Positions 12,739 to 26,509 of a stretch of DNA of 64,000 nucleotides are shown here, piece after piece. The translations under genes were made by a program, and so were the position numbers. Origin of the DNA: Oasisia sp. SBJ-2009 (taxonomy: Eukaryota > Annelida > Polychaeta > Sabellida > Siboglinidae); contig OZ024855.1 of the NCBI GenBank assembly GCA_964017155.1, positions 5,370,690-5,434,689 of the forward strand, given 5' to 3'. The notes under the pieces were generated by a model. It worked only from the letters and a program-made list of their open reading frames with translations, was not told the origin of the DNA and made no database searches. Numbering within the stretch: the stretch's first letter is position 1; every line of letters starts with the position of its first letter.

Positions 12739-15700
12739 CGTGCGTGCGTGTGTGCGTGCGTGCGTGCGTGTGTGCATCCAGATCTGGAGGTCAACATCAT
12801 CATCATTGCATTAAGGAAGAACATTTCTTTTTTACAGTGATATCAGTATGGTAATGTAAACTTTCTAATGAATATGAAATAACAGCTTATACTAATGGTC
12901 TTTAATTGGACATGTAACTGACAGGTTAGGGTGTAAAGCTACCCGAGCAGACTGCTACCTGAGCAGACTAGATATGATGCTGCATGTGAACTTACTTTGA
13001 CAGTGTTACTGTATTGACCTTCATGTTGACAGATTGGTTGATCAGTCGCCGTCACTGTAAGGACCAGTGGCAGGACGTGGCCGTGTGTGTGAGAGAGAAG
13101 ATCAACAATGCTATACAGGACATGCCCCCGGTGGAACAGATCACTACTCTGCTCCATGGCACATGTACGGACCACAGTCACATGTAACCAGACAGGCCAT
13201 ATCTGCCACTCTGGCAGTGAAACTACTGCATTTAATTTTCTGTATAATTGTTAATGTTCTGTTACCTCTGAGCACTATGTATGGTGCAATTTCTAGGTTT
13301 AAACAATAATGCACTGACTTTTTTTATTAATATATATATACAGCTGAATAAATAAGAATATTCAGAATATACTGTTTCACACCCGGGTTTGGACAGGAAC
13401 AAAATGTGCTTTCCCTGATAAACTGTAAAAGCCACACCAATATATTTAATCTTTTGGAGCACATCCTGTCTATCCACAGTCAGACTGCATAGGAATGTGA
13501 TGTATTCTCAAATCATCAGATGAATAAAAAAAAAGTCTGAACTATTCCAATGTTCAGGCCTGTTAGATCATATACAAAATGTCTGCCCCACACAAGAAAA
13601 ACTAATATAAATGTCTCCAGAGGGAGGACCTTATTGTTTTAAAATAAAACTACATGCTGGGTGTTACTTATTTACCACTGTGAACCTGTGTCCTTGTAAA
13701 TGTGTGTATGATTACACTGTGTATAAAACATGCAGAGAAGGTAAATATTTTGTGTTGGACAGTTTTACTTTATTAATTCAAGTACAATTTAAATTTGTAT
13801 TATCAGTAAGTTAATAAACAATGACATCCCAAAAACTGTTGCAAAGAGATATTGATTAGAGCCTGGCTGAATCCAGATTTTAATCGGTTGGCTAAACACA
13901 GCCTGATTGTTACCATTCCATCCAGATTCCTAGACATAGTACATGTATATGAGCAATACTAATTTTAGATTAAAGTGTATTTTTTATGTTCCAGACATTA
14001 ACTACTTTCACTGTAAGCAAATCATAGATTTGCTGAAGGACACAACAGACGGCAGCAGGAACCTGTTTGGTCGCTACTCTTCCCAGAGGATGAAGGTACA
14101 TACATGCTGAAACACCCCAGGGGGAGTAGGGTAAATGCAACTGCCTTGGGGTGTATATTTCACAGCAGTGATTTGTTTTCAATAAACGACCAATTTTAAC
14201 ATGACACGCCAGTGTTTTGGTAACACGGGTAGTTGGTCAACTGTTGCATTGTCAATGTACACACTTACTAAGGAAGCAATTATCAGATATAATATATATA
14301 TATATGTATTCAGTATACCTTAACATTGCATTATGCAATATAAAAACAATATGAAGATAATAATAGAAATAAATAATTAAAATAACAACTCACAATTTAA
14401 ATGTTCATTACACTGTTAAAACCGTCAGTGTCACTGTGTCACTGGTTGTCTAATCTAACATGTCCTGCAAGTATGCTCTCTTAAATATATTATCATATTT
14501 ACATTTCAGGACTGGTTGGAGATTGTGAAAATGTACGAAAAGGATTCTATGTATCTTGGTAGGTATCTCATCTCATGATTGCCTGACTGTTTCTTTAAGT
14601 AAGTAAGTTTTTCACTTTCCATGCCTCTAGTTACTCTTATTACAGCTGTACCTACTTTATATTACTTCCTACCTGGGTTGTGATTGCTTGCTGAATGTAA
14701 TATGAAGATATCCTCGGGGTATGTCACAGTGACAGTGAATCGTCATTGTCAGTTATGATGTGATTCCCTGATCACAGTGTGTTCAACTTAACCTCATTCC
14801 ACAGTGGCGTCCTCTGTAGAGAGGCTCTCCACTTAAGTTAACTGTTTTGTTATTTGTTGTTGTTTGTGTTGCTGTTTGAGTGAGGTGGAAGTCTTTGTCA
14901 CGATGTTGTACGTCTGTTTCAGCGGAGGTAGCTCAGTTGTTGATGAGGAACGTCAACTACGAGATACCATCTCTGAAGAAACAAATCACAAAGTGTCAAC
15001 AGCTGCAGACGGTAACAACTTTGTGCTCTTCATCCATTCATTGACGACTCACGCATTGTTTTACGATTACAAGTTTGTTTAATCCCTTGGTTTTGTCATG
15101 CCACTGAGCTTGATCTTCGAGGATATTGGCACAAAAGAAATCATTATTATTATTATTATTATAACATCATGGATCATGTCATTTGGTTTTCTAAATACTC
15201 AAGTTGTTTTCTTGAAACATTTGGGCAAATGCAACTGACCAATTGCAAGTAATTGTAATTTCAAAATCCCATGTACAAGTAATGAACAAATTACATACAT
15301 TCAATTACATTAAAAGTACTTGACCACAATGTTGGTGATAGTAACTAATACAAGAACTTGACCCCAATGATGGTAGTAATAACTAAGTAACTGACACACT
15401 ATAGTATTATATATGCTGTAATTGTAATTTCTGGAAGAAAGATTGTCAGAGTTTGTTTATGGGCCTGTGTGTAGGAGTGCGCGCGGAAACAAGGTGAACA
15501 CAGCGCGAATGCTGCGGAGCTGAGGGAGAAATTCCAGTCAGTGTGTAGACAAATGGGGATTGAGGTAAGTAAAATAAAACATGTTACACGTACACATATG
15601 ACTATTTACATTGTTTGACTCCTGACAATTGCATTACGCTGCACAAAACATTGTCTGGCTTTCTTCAAAGTTTTGTTGAAATGTCGGAATTTAAAGTGAG

Positions 15701-18700
15701 CACATCCATAGTTATAATGTAGCATTGCTATAACTGACAGTTATGTGGTGTTTCAATTGCTGACTGTAATGTAGTATTTCTATTGCTAAAAATAATGTGA
15801 TATTTTATGATTGGCAAATGTGTTTTTATCACAATAATAATCATAACGTTGCTGACAATAATGTGGTGTTTCTATTGCTGATTTGACATTTAGGCCATCT
15901 ACCAATTTCCGTCATGTTTCCCGCTGACTCTAGCCCTGTGGTGTTGTACTTGTGACAGGGCAGAGCAATCCGAAGAGAGCTGATGCTGCTAGTACAAGAC
16001 TTGCCGGCCACGTATGAGAGGATTGCTGCGGACACACAGTCCCTGTCTACTGGGGTCAACTACTACGAGACGTTTGTGTCATTTGTAGTAGGAAAGTGAG
16101 TATGACAAACATGTTAGTTGGAGGTGTTTTTGTAAGTCTATCATGCTCTTTATTTAGTAATTGTATGTGTTATAGTTTAAATCTAAGTTCTGCTTGTTGT
16201 GTGACAACTGAAAGACTATTAGATCATGTGACACAATATGAATCTTTTTTTAACTGCTTTGTGTGTGTGTTGAGTTGATTTATTACTTCATGAATTACTG
16301 CAGCCATGTGGGATTCCACTATTAGTTTAAATTTCAAAACCGTTGTCATTCAAAACATTCCACTATGAAGTCGTATGACGACACTGCCTTGTGCACAGCA
16401 CATACACAAGAATCAAGTGACGTCATTATACAGAAAATGATCCCAGTGCCATAGGGCATTGGGTTTTAAAGTGTTAAAGTAATGGTATTGCTGACAGTTG
16501 TACATTGGTGGTAATTGTGACTGTTGCATTCTGGGACAGCAAGGACAAGGCTGTCGACATTGTGCCCTTGGTGAAGTATGTCATTGCGAATGGAAACACA
16601 ACAACGTTTCAATGGCGGACAAACAAGGTGCCCAGTCGGGTGGAAGAACCATCGCTGGATTACCTCACTGGAGAGGATGAGGATGAGAAGGAAACTGAAG
16701 CAGAAGAGGTAGAGTTATGTACAACATGTACACACAAACACACACATTCATACACTCGCATTCACTTAATCACATATACTCACACACACGCAGCCACACA
16801 CCCATACACCACACACATATTCACAGATATTATTCCCTAGATACACAGATAGCTGATAAACGATAGTTTTCTGTAGACAGTTAATGTATGCTCCCTTCCC
16901 AGTCTGACCACACCCAGCCTTGACCATTGACCACTTCTGTATGGCCACATAATTATATATAATTTCTTTTTTGCTTGTGGTGACCGCCATGCCAGTAAAT
17001 GTGTCCGTCTTATTAGTCATGTGACATTTCTTACTCACAGTCACTCACACCAGGTAACCCATCTCGACTCATTTTGATTGGTCCAGTCCATCTCCAGACA
17101 GAGTAAATGAAGTTAACTGCTGGTTCAGTGTAATGTCTGACAGATCCTTAACTGAAACTGAAATCCCATGCAGTGTTCAGGCAATTGAGGTGGTGTGGTT
17201 GCAAGTGTTAACAGTGTTAATTGTGTAACACTCCATGCACCACAAACACTTGTTGTAGATCGACTGGGGTGACTTGGATGCAGGGGTTGATGATGCGGCA
17301 GACACCAGTAACAGTGGGGTTGTGGTAAGAATTCAGTCTTCACCGTCTGCTAACTAAATAATGTAACATCAAGTTGTTTGCCTATCGTAACATTCGTGTT
17401 ATTATATGTATGTTTACCTTTTCCTTTTTGGCATATGCACATTTAGTTAAGGTAAAATTTCTTTTAGGGTATGATTTTTAATTACAAATGATGAAAGATG
17501 TTTTTACATTAACATGTATGTGGTAGAAATATTTCAATATTTTATTATACACTAATCAAATTTACAGAATGTGTTTAAGTTCACTACCACGATGACACTC
17601 CACCAGAAGTTTGTAAACTGTTTTATTTGCCACCACATTTACCGTGACTTGTATAGGCATTGGGTTCATTGAGCATACAAGTGGTAAAAACAACCAATTC
17701 GGACTTGCATGAAACAACCTGAAAATATTGCTAACTTCTTCTTTATAGGGTGAATCTGGAGACAACGTAGATTGGGGTGAAGGGGCGATTGAGATCGAGG
17801 TTGTTGATGATGTCACAATAGACACAAGTTCAGCAGGTGAGGCTGGCAGAATGTATCAGGTGAGGCTGGGAGAATGTATCAGGTGAGGCTGGGAGAAATG
17901 TATCATGTAGCTGAGTGTGTATATCTTTCAATCTGGTGTTTTTTATGTTGTTCCATTTCCCACTGTTTATGCTGCATAATCACAAACCTTTCTGTCAGCC
18001 TGTACAGCCAGACACACTGAGAGTAACACTCTGTGAGACCACAAACCTTCCTGTCAACCTGTACAGCAAGACACTCTGAGAGTAACACTCTGTGAGACCA
18101 CAAACCTTTCTGTCAGCCTGTACAGCCAGACACACTGAGAGTAACACTCTGTGAGACCACAAACCTCTCTGTCAGCCTGTACAGCCAGACACACTGAGAG
18201 TAACACTCTTTGAGACCACAAACCTTTCTGTCAGCCTGTACAGACAGACTGAGAGTAACACTCTTTGAGACCACAAACCTTTCTGTCAGCCTGTACAGCC
18301 AGACACACTGAGAGTAACACTCTGTGAGACCACAAACCTTCTGTCACCCTGTACAGCCAGACAGACAGACTGAGAGTAACACTCTGTGAGACCACTAACC
18401 TTTCTGTCAGCCTGTACAGCCAGACAGACTGAGAGTAACACTCTGTGAGACCACAAACCTTTCTGTCAGCCTGTACAGCCAGACACACTGAGAGTAACAC
18501 TCTCTGAGACCACAAACCTTTTTGTCAGCTTGTACAGCCAGACAGACTGAGAGTATCACTCTGCGAGACCACAAACCTTTCTGTCAGCCTGTACAGCCAG
18601 ACAGACTGAGACTCGGTGATACCACAAACCTTTCTTTCAGCCTGTACAGGCAGACAGACAGAGAGTAACACTCTGTGAGACCATAAACCTTTCTCTCAGC

Positions 18701-21401
18701 CTGTACAGCCAGACAGACTGAGATTAACACTCTGTGAGACCACAAACCTTTCTTTCAGCCTGTACAGGCAGACAGACAGAGAGTACCACTCTGTGAGACC
18801 ACAAACCTTCCTGTCAGCCTGTACAGCCAGACAGACTGAGAGTAACACTCTGTGAGACCACAAACCTTTCTGTCAGCCTGTACAGCCAGACAGACTGAGA
18901 GTAACTCTGTGAGTTCACAGACCTTGCAGACAGACAGCTAGTAGCACTGAGTGATGACATGTTTGTTCTGTGACAGATGACGATGTCGCCAGAGGTAGTG
19001 ACGCACGGACACTACTTGACAACGTCCAGACAAGAAACAGTTTTATTGATGAACTTTTGGAGGTGAGAAATTGAATCAGCAAAACACATTATAAGCGTCT
19101 TGCGCTCAAAAACGAGGTTGGGGCACTTGGGGGCAGGAAGTCCATTTTTAACATGTTAAAAGATAGAGTTTTGTTTTTGGTTGTAATAATCTGTCTGTCC
19201 CTAAACTGTGTTTATGGCTATATTTTCTGAAGAATAATTACAAGTAGAAGCTTTGCTGGTAAGAATGATAGATTATTATGGTGGTTTCCATGGCATCTCC
19301 GGCTAGTACTTATGTTTGGCGATCTTGACAAGTAATGAAGTATGCCATCTTTCGAACAGTACAACCTGTTTTGGGGCAAATATATACATAATTATGATAT
19401 ACAAGATGAGAAAGCTATCACACAAAATGTTTATGACCTGATTTTCCTAGCGTAACGTAACAGAAACTGAGCTGATGACTATAGTCGGTAATCCATATTT
19501 TATCAGCCTTTGCCTTTACATAAATCTGCCATCCGAGCAGTATTACTGGTATCCGACCATATAACAATATTGCCCAAACTATTACCATGATATATAATTA
19601 CTAGCAAATCTTCCTCAATCGCATTAGTGTATTTTCATCAGTCAGAAACTACAACTGTCATCTGTCATTAGAATATCTTTCTTGTGTTGTCCCCAATCAG
19701 CTGCAGTCGTGCAGAGTCTTGCCACGTATTGTGACACACTTTGTAATATATATCGAGCAATATTTCAGCTGGATGTAACAAAACAACTTTCTAAGATCTT
19801 GTGCCACGTGTCAGCTGGATACAACAACTTTATAATATCTCGTGCCACGTTTCGGCTGGATGCAACAACTTTATAAGATCTCGTGCCATGTTTCAGCTGG
19901 ATGCAACAACTTTATAAGATCTCGTGCCATGTTTCAGCTGGATGCAACAACTTTATAAGATCTCGTGCCATGTTTCAGCTGGATGCAACAACTTTATAAG
20001 ATCTCGTGCCACGTTTCAGTTGGATGCAACAACTTTATAAGATCTCGTGCCACGTTTCAGCTGGATGCGTTCTTCCGCCAGCGACTGACGGGAATGAGGG
20101 GTGAGAGCAAGGGAGCTAACAGTGGGCAACTCCAGACCATGCCAGACAGCATACACGCCCCTCTCTCAGACGTCCAGGCCATGCATGATGCCATTCTGTC
20201 TGTCCTTGGACAGCTGACGACATCTCGCATGCAGGACCTCATGAGAATCAGAAGTTCTCCAAAGTAAGTCAACATTTCAGTAATTTAACATTTGCACTTG
20301 TAAGATGTGACAAAACAATAATAGTTATATCACTGGAAGGCACCAGTCCACTTGCTGGAATGACTGTCAACTGATATACACACAGACTGAGTCACTGTTG
20401 TAACTGTCACCATATGTAGACACAGACTGTCACTGTTGTATCTGTCAACAGATGTAGACACAGATTGTCACTGTTGTAACTGTCAACAGATGTAGACACA
20501 GACTGTCACTGTTGTAACTGTCAACTGATGTAGACACAGACTGTCATTGTTGTAACTGTCAATGCACAGACATGCCACTGTTATACGTATCTGTCAGCTT
20601 GTGTGACAACTGTCCTACTTCCTAGGTATGTCGACCGTTTGACAACATCACTAAAGAAGATTCTGGGTGATGCTGACAAGATGACATCCATGTCTAAGCT
20701 GATGGGGACACGGAGAACAGAAGCTCTGGAGGAACAGAGGCAGACGGAACCAAAGCTGGACATCATTCGACAGCGGACAAAAGAACTTCAAAAACAGGTT
20801 GGGTCTCCTGTGTGTAGTAGAGCATTTTATGTCCCTTAAACCAAGGCAATTTCCCTTAATTTTTAAATAGTATGCTCTTGATACTCGAATTTACACGCTG
20901 AAGGTATGTAACCACCTAAGTTCCAATCAGTGAGTTTGCACTTTAAAATGTTCAGAGTTAAAAAAAGTTCAGATTGTTAACAAAGAGTATAAATGCATTC
21001 TGTTTACAAAATGGTGGAGGCCAGTGGTGTTAACCAAAAAGCCTTTTGACAAATTCATGTTTCCTACATTCTGGAGACCAAACTCAGTAAACTTCCTGCT
21101 AATAATTACTGAAAACAGATGTTGCTTTTAAACTTAGGCTTTAAGACGGGACATTTTGTAGTAGTAAATATGTTACTGAAGATTGTGGTGTCATCTCTCG
21201 GGGCGTTGTTACCCAAACCATGTGATGTCATCTCTTAGGGTTTAGTACTTTAACCATATTACACCATGTGATGTCATCTTTTTGGGTGTTAATTACTTTA
21301 ACCCTGGTTGCTGTCTTTTCTTGTTTTAGATTGAAAGTGAGATATCAAAGAGGTACAAAGACCGTCGTGTGAACATCATGGGTGAAATGAACACCATCTA
21401 G
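12457..21401 (+). CDS. CDK5RAP3: CDK5 regulatory subunit-associated protein 3 (C53)
   Basis: Coding exons: 12457-12502, 13033-13164, 13995-14095, 14510-14558, 14923-15011, 15475-15564, 15959-16095, 16540-16708, 17259-17324, 17749-17836, 18977-19062, 20061-20263, 20626-20797, 21330-21401. All junctions are GT-AG and in phase, giving 499 aa, close to the roughly 500 aa usual for the family. Diagnostic stretches are FGRYSSQRMKDW, RNVNYEIPSLKKQI near residues 115-130, and the C-terminal SKRYKDRRVNIMG. Residues 272-276 (IDWGD) and about 300-304 (VDWGE) lie in an acidic disordered segment and match the IDWG-type motifs with which C53 binds UFM1 and ATG8. Known role: adaptor of the UFL1-DDRGK1 UFMylation ligase at the ER, and an ER-phagy receptor. 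Candidate poly(A) signals AATAAA are at 21886 and 21965. Two of its splice sites are duplicated by adjacent tandem repeats. Confidence 0.96.
12706..12775. repeat. (TG)n/(TGCG)n microsatellite in CDK5RAP3 intron 1
   Basis: Pure TG units followed by interspersed TGCG units. Intronic. Confidence 0.9.
17837..17905 (+). repeat. 23-bp tandem repeat duplicating the exon 10 donor
   Basis: Intron 10 opens with GTGAGGCTGG, and the same donor recurs preceded by CAG at 17860 and 17883, exactly 23 bp apart. The three copies differ by only a base or so. Use of either downstream copy would add 23 or 46 nt to exon 10 and shift the frame. Confidence 0.85.
17965..18935. repeat. 59-bp minisatellite in CDK5RAP3 intron 10
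   Basis: About 16 imperfect head-to-tail copies of a unit of roughly 59 bp, containing CAAACCTTTCTGTCAGCCTG, the word CAGCCAGACA and GAGAGTAACACTCTGTGAG. Some copies are shortened. The inverted pair AGAGTAACACTCT lets each unit form a small stem. The minus-strand frames through it are artefacts. Confidence 0.9.
19745..20060 (+). repeat. 41-bp tandem repeat duplicating the exon 12 acceptor
   Basis: Seven copies lead up to the real acceptor of the exon at 20061. The AG of each TTTCAG-like acceptor falls at 19768, 19814, 19855 (CGG, so defective), 19896, 19937, 19978, 20019 and finally 20060. All but the oldest spacing (46 bp) are exactly 41 bp. The downstream flank CTGGATGC is copied too, so each unit repeats the first bases of the exon. 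A copied exon start reads Leu-Asp-Ala-Thr-Thr-Leu-stop. Confidence 0.92.
20377..20560. repeat. 38-bp tandem repeat in CDK5RAP3 intron 12
   Basis: Four to five copies of a unit containing CACAGACTGTCACTGTTGTA and ending GATGTAGA. It stops about 60 bp before the acceptor of the next exon and does not include it. Confidence 0.85.
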
Positions 21402-22780
21402 AATGAAGATGAAGTGTCTAGTCATGGGATATGAACATCCAGTGTCAAGAAAAATTCCATCTTGTTATACAATTACAATACCATTTAGCGATGTCAGATT
21501 ATACCATCTAATGATGCAAGGTGAAGAAAATTTCACATTAAAAGATGGTAATCCGTGTGTGAGTACATGTTAAGATTTTTATTACAACTTAAGTAATTTG
21601 AAAAATGACAAAATTATTGTTGGTTACAAGTTTGTATTGTATATTAGATGGACGTGGTGTGGTGTATGTAGAACAGACGATTGAGTTAAGAGATTCAGTA
21701 ACTTTATACTGTGTGGCATAAAACTGTATAGATTTCTTATTTGGCAAATAGCACCTGGCTTTGGGAGAAATAACAGACAACCATGACACTAAATTGATAG
21801 CAGTATACTGGTAACCAACCAACATGGGACACATGCGTCAATATCTTGTTTCTAAAGCATGTGATAAAACCATTTAGTCTGAAGCAATAAAGGTCATGAC
21901 AGTTATGGAAGGGTTTGCCTGCGACTATAAAAATGTTAGATGCATGTAAATGTTTTTATTTGTAAATAAATGTCTGTAAACATGATGACTTGTTACGTGT
22001 CTTTGGTCATAACAGTTGTCACCGATAACCTTCAGGTTCGTTATGAAGGATTTTTGGAGGCTCGCTAATGTAGTCACTGGTCTTGAAGTAATATCTTGGT
22101 AGCATCCAAGTTAGATATCACCCATAAATATTTTTGTATTATCTTGTGATTACAAGGTTGCTGAACTAGTGGAAATGGGTTATGCTGCAAGTCATAAGTT
22201 ACTTCCCCCTCACCACCAAAAATATCGATTGTACCATGTCTTTCCAAATCATTCTTGTAGTCAAGCATGTACGCATTCAGGAAATGATGGTGATACAAGC
22301 AAGTTGGTGACTTATGCAATGTGGTTTGTTGCATCTAGCAAAATGTTATAAGTCTGAAATTGTCTCACTGGCAATGCTGAAACTTATATAGGCACCACTC
22401 TTCCCAGTGAAGTCACACCACTATACGAATGTTGACAATTGTGAAGTTATGGTACTTTTTTGTTGATATTTTAGACTTTACAAACCCCAAAATAACTCAT
22501 CGCATAGGGTAGATTCCATTGAATAACTGATGAGAATTCATCTTTAAATTTTTGTCAGCATCACATTACAGGAGTTTACTTCAGCACATTTTCTCTAGCA
22601 AATAACTGCACAACCAGGAACATTGTTTGGGCAGTAAGTTCAGTTTGTGTACACAATCACTTAAAACCTTACAATAGCCGATGAGTACAATTAGCAAAAA
22701 CCAAGGAGACGTGCAGATTTATTTTCCCATAAGCAACTATATCAGTTTTAATGAAAAAGAGCAAATACATACACATGCTT
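21402..22780. other. CDK5RAP3 3' UTR and intergenic gap
   Basis: The first part, to about 21985, is the likely 3' UTR with AATAAA at 21886 and 21965. The rest has only short chance frames. Confidence 0.5.
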
Positions 22781-22784
22781 TGTA

Positions 22785-23098
22785 CAATCCTGTATTTATT
22801 TCTGCCTCAGCTGTGAAAACGATGGCCACATAGCTTGTGATATGTGGACGAAACGAATCCGATGCCTTAATACACTGTAATCGCCGGAAAATCAACATGA
22901 GCCGCTGCTGCAAACAGCACCTCAGAACAAGGTATTCATGATCTGTTTGAACTTATAAAACCATTTGTGTAACTCTTTTATCACCACAATAAAGCTTGGC
23001 CTTATCCTAGCTATACAAGATGACACCAAGATGTGTGTGCAGCTTGATGTGTTCACTATATACCTAGCACTGTCTGTATGCTGGCCGCGTCGTGGCAC
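22785..23098 (-). other. Probable 3' UTR of the ATP synthase c gene
   Basis: On the minus strand an AATAAA hexamer (22795-22800, TTTATT on the plus strand) lies about 300 bp past the stop codon, a normal distance for a short 3' UTR. Confidence 0.55.
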
Positions 23099-26000
23099 TT
23101 AGAAAGCGAAGAGGATGAGGAAAGCCATCATGAGGCAGAAGAGTCCCATGGCCTCTGACAGGGCGAATCCCAGGATGGCGTACGAGAAGAGCTGCTGTTT
23201 GAGAGATGGGTTCCTAGCGTAGCCGATTACTAGACTGCCAAACACACTGCCGATACCAGCCCCTGCAACAAGACACATTGTCAATCAGCAGCGTTCAGTA
23301 GTGTCTCACATGTTCACAACAAGTTACATGGTCTGCATTGGCCGTCTCCAACCCTATTGGTGTGGTGACGAACTGGCAATTTTTACAATGAAAACACGAC
23401 ATTTGCATCAACACATTTCACAACTTTCATTCGTTATGTTATTATCAATACATGGTACAGGCATATGAACAGTCACGGATGCGATGCTCTAGAAATGCTA
23501 ATAACAATCATCATACTTTGTTTACACTAGCAGCTTTCATCACGTGACAAAACAATCACTGATGTTTTGGATGGCTGATCTGATAGTTCTAGTTCTGGAT
23601 GATGAATATGTTAAAAACGACAATGTTGGTGAAACTGACAGTGACAGCTGGATTAGTTTTGATCGATACTTTGATTTGATACGAAGGCTGGTGACGATAA
23701 AAGTTACAGAATAAAACCAGAGCAATATACTGTGTTGTCAGTGTTATACAGTACAGCTCATTTTCCTCACTGATTATCATACTTTCTGAAAATATATAAC
23801 ATCCCAATAAAATGCATATTTGGTCCTCAACTCTTGACTTTAAATGAAGTTGTCAATTTTGCTCCACATTCAGTGGGAATGCTGTACTCGGTGGTCACAG
23901 CAGACCAAGGGCATCATTGGATTAAAACTACCACCAGGATTAACCGTGACTGCTACAGTTGGGTAGATTATGCATATGGGATAACACATTTTACAGAATG
24001 GGACGAAAGTGCTGTGAAGTGCCAACAAACCTGATCCAGCCACTCCGACTGTTGCGGCTCCAGCGCCAATGTATTTGGCCGCCTGGTCAATGTCCCTTTG
24101 TGTGACACTTGTCTGGAACTCCCGCAGCTGAAGCCAAAGACAACAAGTCACATCACTCATTGCCTTATACTGATATACCTGTACTTGTTTTAATACAGTA
24201 CTTGCGTGGTCAATTCTACATGCCAAGTTGTGATATACAATTTGCAAGGGGCATCTGAATATTTTTCACAACTGAATGGTACTTGGACTTGCTAATGCTA
24301 ACACACTTGACAAATTTGTTGTGTAGTACTTGACCCGTAGCCCAGATACATGTTTAAATTTCAAAATTATTTGTTGACCCATAGCCCAGATACACGTTTA
24401 AATTTCAAAATTAGTTGTCAACCCATAGCCCAGATACACGTGTACACTTCAAAATTATTGTCAACCCATAGCCCAGATACACGTGTACACTTCAAAATTA
24501 TTTGTCGACCTTGACATTGCTGCACTCACCTGTGTGTTGAAGAGGGTTGCGACTGTTGTGTTGACAGGCAAACTAAGTCCAGACAGACCACTGTACGTTG
24601 CCAGCGTGGAGGTAGCAGTGTGCTGACTCGTTACCTAGCAACAAACACTGTTTGTAAACACACAAGTTAGATTTAACTAAACACACTACCGAATGCACAG
24701 TATTCAATAACAAAATAGACAGTAAGTTCTATACGTAACACAGCATTGAGTCTGTTGGACTGCTCAACATATTTTATACTAAATACCACTTTGCAATTAC
24801 AATCACCAAGGATGTAGATCTATGCCACCATTTGCTTCTGTGAATGGATGAACACAGTTCTTCAGGTGGCTGATTGCACTGAGCACGGTTTCAAATGCAG
24901 ACCCAAAATGATAGGGCCTCTAAATTTAGTTTGTACTTTCCACTGATTATGCACCAACTTTGTGTATATTTGGATCACTGAAAATACGGTAATTGTCTTT
25001 TACAAATGCAAAAATATTAATTTTGTGATTTTAATTACCAGCCAGTTGAGCTTTGATGCTCTGCGCACAGCACGCATCTTCAGTTATTGCAGTACTTGTA
25101 TGCAACATTACAGGGTTTTGTTATAGGATTATAATATACCACACAGTCCTGGGTTCCGACCAATACACATAATCAGACAATAGAAATCTGTCTAACAATT
25201 TAAATTCAATATCTTTGATCACTGGAATTCCAGTCCAAATAAGATGCATTTTTCATTAATTAAATAAGCATAACAGGACATGAAGAAGATGAACTACAAC
25301 AGCACTATTTCAGGCCAGGGTGTTTTTTGGTTATAGGACCATATCATAAAAACAGTGCATATTTATCTATACAACAAAGTTGCACAGCATATGCCAAACT
25401 GTGCAGTAGGCTAGAATAAGACCCTACCCCTTCCTTTGGTGTCACGCTGTTCATGGCCCCAGCCAGTGGCCGCAGAAGCACGGCACGACCATTGCTCACC
25501 TGTAAACATGCAAAGGTAACAAATGCACACAACAGACAAACATGTAACTATAGATAGATATGAATGAACAAGCAAACAGACTACCCAGTCAGACCTGAAG
25601 ATTAGGCTAAGACGGCACAAAGTTATGTAATCAGAGTCCAACAGGGGGACATTTATGATATGACCTTGAATAAATAAATCCATTTGTGTTATGGCAAAGT
25701 AAATTATAATAGGGGCAAACATAATATATCAAATGGAACACAGGCTGCAGATGTATGAACATAATCTGCACACAATACACACCAACTCAGAAAAGTGCAA
25801 TTAGGTTATGAAGTCGTACAACTTTCAGTAAGTCAGTAAAGTAAGCAAACATGAAAGTTTAGGATTACTGCAGTAAGCACATTGAATCACTCTTTAATTA
25901 ATAACCTGTTGGGGAATTGAGAGAAAACAATTAGTTTTGACAGAACAGGAAAGGGAATTCTGAGAGTGGATAAATAGGCCTACTTTGACAAGTGTCAAAT

Positions 26001-26509
26001 TTCAGCAAAAGATCACAATTAAACCGTTTCCATTCTAACAATCTTAATGCTACCAAAATGAGCATGGGACACATCCAGTATATTAGATCGCACAATAGCA
26101 ATCCATCTTCTATCAATATTTTCTTAATGGGAATGTCAGTCAATGACAGTTGACATGTTTGACACTTCACTACTAGTATGAACCATCCGGAGATTAACAT
26201 TAGACAACCGAAACTAACCACTCTGATAACTGAAGAATGTGCACTATTGCCGGGCAACATAAAAACGAACAAATCGTATGCAGGCAATAACTATAATGTA
26301 TAATATCCGAATCGGCAGTACGATTATAGAATCAGTCCCAGGTCATTGCTCAACCATTTTGCTCTTCTCAGATGTCAAATGGAGTCGATAATAAAGAAGT
26401 ACAAGTTTGATTATGATGCAAACATCGTAATGTTTGTAGTCGACATGAACCGAACATTACTTACCACATTCTTGGCGGCCGGTGTGAGGAATTTCGAACA
26501 GGAATACAT
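23099..26509 (-). CDS. ATP5MC: ATP synthase F0 subunit c precursor, mitochondrial
   Basis: Coding exons in order: 26465-26509, 25428-25499, 24530-24634, 24031-24127, 23099-23262. Phases agree and give 160 aa. The start is [15 protein letters not shown], rich in Ser/Lys/Ala and without acidic residues, as expected for a mitochondrial presequence; the presequence spans the first three exons. The mature part should begin at [14 protein letters not shown] and forms two transmembrane helices joined by the polar loop ARNPSLKQQ, where the Lys is the conserved trimethylation site. The second helix carries the proton-binding Glu in [10 protein letters not shown]. This protein forms the rotor c-ring of mitochondrial ATP synthase. 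The mature sequence is almost invariant across animals, so identification is secure. Which vertebrate paralogue it corresponds to cannot be told. Confidence 0.97.
24330..24505. repeat. 44-bp tandem repeat in ATP synthase c intron
   Basis: Four copies with CCCATAGCCCAGATACACG starts at about 24334, 24378, 24422 and 24465. It ends about 25 bp from the donor at 24529 and does not include it. Confidence 0.85.

Noticed and set aside
17965..18935. CRISPR-like array in the 59-bp repeat
   Set aside because: Units are contiguous with no unique spacers, and the setting is an animal intron.
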